DNA from: Sunxiuqinia indica
GTDB lineage: Bacteria > Bacteroidota > Bacteroidia > Bacteroidales > Prolixibacteraceae
Length of the DNA: 64,000 nt
Assembly (NCBI RefSeq): GCF_009847015.1
Contig: NZ_WVEM01000015.1
Location: 1 to 64,000 of the forward strand
Reading direction: 5' to 3'
Shown here piece after piece: positions 60,175 through 64,000 of the stretch. The position numbers were made by a program, and so were the translations under genes. A model generated the notes under the pieces. The model saw only the letters and a program-made list of their open reading frames with translations, did no database searches and had not been told where the DNA came from. Each line of letters opens with the position of its first letter. Position 1 is the first letter of the stretch.

Positions 60175-60206
60175 AAAGACTCCATTATTCGAATAATGGA
60201 GTCTTT
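60175..60206. terminator. Bidirectional terminator, perfect 32-bp palindrome
   Basis: AAAGACTCCATTATTC (60175-60190) is followed at once by its exact reverse complement (60191-60206), then TTTC. It separates the convergent GH95 and NTF2-like genes and can serve both. Confidence 0.88.
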
Positions 60207-60227
60207 TCAATAATTGATGTTATTCAA

Positions 60228-61139
60228 TTATTCGTAATGATTGCTGCTGTAGTAGCCCATCGAATTCACAATTTTTCCCTCGTCGTTAAAAGTATGCGAA
60301 AGCATCATTGGGAATTCTATTTTCTTCCCATCTGCAATCGACGTTGCCGTAAAAACCCACCAGGAGTAAACAACATAGTCATCATTTAAAGCATAGTAGA
60401 TGCAATCCGGATATCCAACTTGCTTCATGTTGATGTCGTCCATTTCAGAAAACTGTGATTCCCATACCTTAGTCTGAGCTTCCATGTCATTTTGTTCTTT
60501 CAGTTTCATGGTGGTGTTTGAGAAGAAAACATCATCTGCATAGAACGCTTTCATGGCGTCAAGATCTTTGTCGCAATAGGCATTAGCAAGTTTTCGAACT
60601 TTGGTGATGTAAGGGTGTCCGATATAGACTTTACCGTTTTCTCTCGTTGTTTTACTTCTGTTTATTTCCTGAAAAACATCGTTGTTTGAATAGTGATGGA
60701 TTGAGGTTATTTGTCCCTCATCATTAAAACTATACAAATTATGAATAGATAAATCGAGCTTAATTCCTGTTTCTTTGTGCGTCCCTTTTAATCGTAACCA
60801 ATCCTGAACCCATACGCCACTCTCTTTATAATCAATAGCATCGGCATAAGCAGGAGTGTCCGTTGCAACTTTCAGATCTTCAAATTCTTTGTTCCACCAA
60901 TCAACACTCTTGACCTGTTCATCACGAGTTTTTAAATTTCGATTTCCGTTGATAACAACCATTACAGTGTCTGCCAACAAGCTGCCATAAGTTGTTTTAT
61001 CACCTTTTTCGAGGGCATTCCATAGTTTATCCACTTTATCCATTGCTGGATGCTCAATAAATACTTCGCCGTTTTTTTTCTGTGCCAAAGCGGCCATCAT
61101 AGCCAATAGCAGTACAATAAGAATAGGAATTTTTTTCAT
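60228..61139 (-). CDS. Exported protein with two SnoaL/NTF2-like domains
   Basis: About 303 residues from ATG 61139 (MKKIPILIVLLLAMMAALAQ, a signal peptide). Two related halves follow (about 30-155 and 170-300). Both contain the pattern of NTF2-like cone folds: EHPAMDKVDKLWNALEKGDK, then LYSFNDEGQITSIHHYSNN in the first; GHPYITKVRKLANAYCDKDL, then LSHTFNDEGKIVNSMGYYSS in the second. This shows an internal duplication. The fold hosts many ligand-binding or enzymatic functions; none is predictable here. A palindromic operator-like site lies 39 bases upstream. Confidence 0.8.
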   Translation of the reverse strand: MKKIPILIVLLLAMMAALAQKKNGEVFIEHPAMDKVDKLWNALEKGDKTTYGSLLADTVMVVINGNRNLKTRDEQVKSVDWWNKEFEDLKVATDTPAYADAIDYKESGVWVQDWLRLKGTHKETGIKLDLSIHNLYSFNDEGQITSIHHYSNNDVFQEINRSKTTRENGKVYIGHPYITKVRKLANAYCDKDLDAMKAFYADDVFFSNTTMKLKEQNDMEAQTKVWESQFSEMDDINMKQVGYPDCIYYALNDDYVVYSWWVFTATSIADGKKIEFPMMLSHTFNDEGKIVNSMGYYSSNHYE

Positions 61140-61177
61140 CGTCAATTCAGTTTTAAGATTAATAAATGCAAGCTGAC

Positions 61178-61198
61178 TATTTAGATACAGTCTAAATA
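61178..61198 (-). promoter_or_regulatory. Palindromic operator upstream of the NTF2-like gene
   Basis: TATTTAGA (61178-61185) - TACAG - TCTAAATA (61191-61198), a perfect 8-bp inverted repeat with 5-base spacer at promoter distance from ATG 61139. The TTTAGA-N5-TCTAAA form resembles metal-regulator boxes, but the regulator is not identified. Confidence 0.5.
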
Positions 61199-61450
61199 AA
61201 AATAAGCAAAAGAATCTTCAAAAGAAATGCTTTTTAACATGTTGATTTTTAGTTGGTAATTGTGTTTTTTAATTTCGGGGGTTGGATCGTTTGTTTATTG
61301 CGTTGACAACAGGAGCTGTATCATGAGCGATTTTGTTTTCGTCTAGCAATATAACTCTTCATTTTATTTTTTCTCTATCGAATTTAAAAGTGCTCAATAC
61401 CTACCATAATTAGCAAGTATTGTTGACTCTGTTATGTTTGTGTCATCCCA

Positions 61451-61654
61451 TCAGTTTTTCAGTGGGTTGACAATTGGTTTTAACTCCCGTAAAGAAACAG
61501 GAGTATCTATTTTAGTTGGTTTGGACGAAGAGTGACCTAAAAGCTCTTGTATGAATGTTAAATCAATACCTTGTTCCAACAAACGCGAAGCCAAACCACG
61601 CGAAAAGATTTGCTCGGGAGCAGGAGTTGCACGAGGTGAAAAGAGGTCGTTGTT
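61451..61654 (-). pseudogene. C-terminal fragment of a XerC/D-like tyrosine recombinase
   Basis: On the minus strand 67 open codons include RLLEQGIDLTFIQELLGHSS, then SKPTKIDTPVSLRELKPIV, ending NPLKN. This is the tail of Bacteroidota integrases (normally HLLEQG-D-IQELLGH-SSKTTEIYTHVS). The nucleophilic tyrosine of EIYTHV is replaced (KIDTPV), the upstream HxxR motif is eroded, and there is no start or catalytic core. It is a relic of a former integrated element. Nearby bases to 61781 hold nothing recognizable. Confidence 0.8.
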
Positions 61655-61781
61655 TCACTTGGAATAGGCGTTGATGCAGGTAAAGCGCCCATTGCACGAC
61701 TTGAAGTTGTCATTGTTTGACCCACAGGTTACTTTTGCTTTTTCAAAGCAAGACCCGGGTCACAGACCTGCGCCAGCGGGG

Positions 61782-62741
61782 CTACTGCTTCAACCATTTT
61801 TTCTTTTTGAAGTAGATAAAAGGCAACAGGGCCGATAAGATCATAGCCACCAGAGCGATTGGGTAGCCATAAGTCAATTCAAGTTCAGGCATCGTTTCAA
61901 AGTTCATTCCGTAGACACCTGCTATAAAGGTTGGTAGAGAAATACACACGGTAACCACTGTGAGCATTTTAAAAATATGGTTTTGCTCTAAATCAATCTT
62001 ATTCGATACGTTTTCTTTTAAATCGTCCAGGCGCTCGAAATTAAAATGGATATAGTCGGAAACAGCCGACAAGTCGGTCAATTCAACAGAAACACTTTCT
62101 TTTATTCTGGTTGTTTGTTCCCAATTGCTCTTCATATACAATGTGAAAATCCTGGAGGTTTCCAACAGTGCCTCTTTGATTAACAGGTTGTTGAAATTGT
62201 AGGTGGTAATGACATCCAGCTCTTCCTTCGAAAACTCTTTTTCGATTAAAATTCTGCTTGCAAGCGTTTTAATTTTTTTCGATTGATGTTCAGTAATATC
62301 TGCGAAATAGTCTGAAATGAACTCAAACTGGAATTTAAAGATACCTTCAGTATCCGATGATTCCTGGATGGATCTGATCTTGTTGGAATAAGCTTCGTTA
62401 AAAACCGTATCCAGCTTGCAACTTGAAAACAGAAAAACGCCATCCTTCGTGACAATGATAAAAACAGGCTCTTCAACCATTTTCTTTTCACGATCCAGGT
62501 AGGGAATGGAAAAATGGAATGAGGCCTGGTAGGTGGTTTCTAAAAAGTGAGAGCTGATTTCAATGTCTTCATAATTTTTCATGATTGTGAAGTCGAGCCC
62601 ATAATTCTCCGATAGCCAATCCAATTCAACATCCGTGGAATCATGAAACTGCATTAAATGAAAGTCGAGCTTGGAAGACGAAATGTCGCTAACGGCTTGA
62701 AAAGTCAAGCATTCCTTATTTTTTAATAATATTTCTATCAT
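61782..62741 (-). CDS. corA: CorA-family magnesium/cobalt transporter
   Basis: About 319 residues from ATG 62741 (MIEILLKNKECLTF); the frame upstream to 62810 contains no family-like sequence. A long cytoplasmic alpha/beta funnel domain is followed by two membrane helices at the C-terminus with the signature GVYGMNFE in the loop between them, then a basic tail KKKKWLKQ. It conducts Mg2+ as a pentamer. No operon partner. Confidence 0.93.
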   Translation of the reverse strand: MIEILLKNKECLTFQAVSDISSSKLDFHLMQFHDSTDVELDWLSENYGLDFTIMKNYEDIEISSHFLETTYQASFHFSIPYLDREKKMVEEPVFIIVTKDGVFLFSSCKLDTVFNEAYSNKIRSIQESSDTEGIFKFQFEFISDYFADITEHQSKKIKTLASRILIEKEFSKEELDVITTYNFNNLLIKEALLETSRIFTLYMKSNWEQTTRIKESVSVELTDLSAVSDYIHFNFERLDDLKENVSNKIDLEQNHIFKMLTVVTVCISLPTFIAGVYGMNFETMPELELTYGYPIALVAMILSALLPFIYFKKKKWLKQ

Positions 62742-63043
62742 AGTTGTTCGCTTTGAGTGAAGGACAACAAATGGGTTGCGGACAGGCAGCCAGGTGAAAA
62801 GCCAAGCCATTCAGATACCGCAATAGCCAAGCCATGTTCCCTTCGGGTTTGGTGTCTGCTGCGACCCGATATTAATGAGCTAACAATTTACACAGTATAA
62901 CGGTTAAATCAAACCGACATCTGAACCTTTTACTTCAGCGAAATTGGTGTATTGAATAATCGTATAAATACGTTCACGTTCAAACTTCGGCAACCATTAT
63001 CCGAGTATGCAGGAACGTGTAGCGTTTTTGATAAAATACAGTT

Positions 63044-63130
63044 CTACCAATCGGTATGAAAGGTACCCTCTTCTCCAATTCGTTGGTAACCAAAATATTC
63101 GCGCTGCGCCTGAATCAGATCAATCCAAAA
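63044..63130 (-). pseudogene. gnd: Last residues of a lost 6-phosphogluconate dehydrogenase gene
   Basis: On the minus strand, after an in-frame stop, 28 codons read with LIQAQREYFGYQRIG, then EEGTFHTDW and stop. LIQAQRDYFG and EG-FHT-W are hallmark C-terminal sequences of decarboxylating 6-phosphogluconate dehydrogenase. The rest of the gene is missing; the transaldolase gene stands directly upstream. I infer a deletion in a former gnd-tal pentose-phosphate operon. The stretch 62742-63043 shows no gene. Confidence 0.7.
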
Positions 63131-63210
63131 TCATATTTTTCCATAGCTGTATTAAACCGTTATGTTGAGTATCTTCTCCGTGTCAAGTAATAATTCTCAC
63201 ACGCTAAGTC

Positions 63211-64000
63211 TTAATTTGCTTCTTTTTCAATGCTTTTGAGTAAGCTGTCAAACGGGTCGGTGAATTTTTCGATACCTTCTTTCACCAGTTGATCTGTGAT
63301 CGCGTCTAAATTGAGTTCAATTTTTTCAAGATCACTAAAAACGCTTAAAGCCTTTTTAACATCCTCGTTGACGGTATTGGGAAGAACTTTACCATGATGT
63401 TTAAATGCTTCGATGGTTTCGGCGGGCATTGTGTTTACAGTGAACGGACCAATAAGTGGTTCTACATATCGGGTGTCACTGTATCCCTCGGTTTTATTGC
63501 TGGTACTTGCCCAAAGTGGACGTTGCACCCGAGCGCCTTTCGAGGCCAGTTTCTCCCAGCGGTCGCCGCTGAATGCATTCAAGAAACTTTGGTATGCAAT
63601 TTTGGCGCTTGAAATAGCCGTTTCACCCAGCAGATTTTCTGCTAATATTTTTTTATCGCCGTGTGAATTGGGAATAATATCATCCGACAGTATTTTATCG
63701 GTAAGCACATCAATCCGGCTTAAGAAGAAACTGGCTACTGATGCTATTTTATCAATGGGTTTGCCTTCTTCAGCCCGACGTTCCAGAGCTTTCAAATAAG
63801 CTTCGGCAACGGCTTCATAGCTTTCAATGGAAAAAAGCAGCGTGATGTTGATGTTAATTCCTTCATACAACATTTCTTCAATGGCCGGAATTCCTTCCGG
63901 GGTTCCGGGTATCTTAATCATACAGTTTGGGCGGTCAACCGATTTATACAGTCGTCGGGCTTCGGCCTTGGTTTTTTCTGTTTCCCTTGCCAAATAAGGC
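63211..64000 (-). CDS. tal: Transaldolase (5' part beyond the window edge)
   Basis: A partial gene. The frame stays open to the right edge (PYLARETEKTKAEARRL precedes the first in-window TTG, which is not the true start). The Schiff-base lysine is in MIKIPGTPEGIPA. Further family motifs: ININITLLFS, RIDVLTDKIL, LWASTSNKTEGYSDTRYVEP (in two pieces) and LIGPFTVNTMP. Length and motifs fit the longer TalB-like bacterial form. It moves a three-carbon unit between sedoheptulose-7-phosphate and glyceraldehyde-3-phosphate. Downstream lies the relic of gnd. Confidence 0.93.
   Translation of the reverse strand, partial: PYLARETEKTKAEARRLYKSVDRPNCMIKIPGTPEGIPAIEEMLYEGININITLLFSIESYEAVAEAYLKALERRAEEGKPIDKIASVASFFLSRIDVLTDKILSDDIIPNSHGDKKILAENLLGETAISSAKIAYQSFLNAFSGDRWEKLASKGARVQRPLWASTSNKTEGYSDTRYVEPLIGPFTVNTMPAETIEAFKHHGKVLPNTVNEDVKKALSVFSDLEKIELNLDAITDQLVKEGIEKFTDPFDSLLKSIEKEAN

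Noticed and set aside
61655-61781. Short GACCCGGGTC palindrome and GC-rich stretch next to corA as an RNA gene
   Set aside because: No cloverleaf, terminator or conserved stem set can be formed by eye; probably debris of the former element.

Overview
The window comes from a Bacteroidota chromosome of moderate-to-low GC, most likely in or near the Marinilabiliales (Prolixibacteraceae-like). This rests on SusC/SusD proteins with an ECF sigma and a FecR/DUF4974 anti-sigma partner, DUF4294 and DUF2007 proteins, Bacteroidota-type promoters (TTTG, 19 bases, TAnnTTTG ahead of rpmH), and integrases of the TGLAY type. The taxonomic placement is inferred from family recognition, not from a search.

Region 1 (1-13.2 kb) is a polysaccharide utilization locus on the + strand: ECF sigma factor, anti-sigma factor, SusC, SusD, a secreted GH106 rhamnosidase-like enzyme fused to a YhcH/EbgC-type domain, a Tat-exported enolase-superfamily dehydratase and a DASS-type Na+/carboxylate symporter. 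It reads as uptake and trimming of a rhamnose-containing glycan, followed by extracytoplasmic sugar-acid chemistry and import of an organic acid.

Region 2 (about 13.5-21.3 kb) is a composite mobile region. It has two diverged mobilization modules (each mobC, relaxase, one-TM protein), an IS110 element between them, a tyrosine integrase and structured non-coding DNA. It carries no recognizable cargo and stops short of an intact tRNA-Val gene. Upstream of the IS110 transposase lie two copies of a stem - internal loop - stem structure with a compensatory base-pair change, which resemble bridge-RNA loops.

Region 3 (21.6-33.8 kb) holds a membrane-spanning LamG/SARP-type regulator, a tetraheme cytochrome fused to a sulfatase-modifying-factor-like domain, an exported Gfo/Idh oxidoreductase, a GT2/GT39-like membrane glycosylation pair, a SPOUT methyltransferase, arginine deiminase and conserved small genes.

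Region 4 (34-64 kb) is mostly housekeeping: polyprenyl-phosphate sugar transferase, pcm, gcvP, ispE, a biotin-dependent carboxyltransferase pair, an LptF/LptG permease, tgt, a GT2 and ECF sigma pair, rsmG, rpmH, trxA, dnaE, recX, a two-domain ABC ATPase, tonB, a GH95 fucosidase, corA and a transaldolase cut by the window edge. Set among these are a 13-unit 21-bp phased repeat array (55.87-56.15 kb), an integrase fragment (61.45-61.65 kb) and the last residues of a lost 6-phosphogluconate dehydrogenase gene (63.04-63.13 kb).
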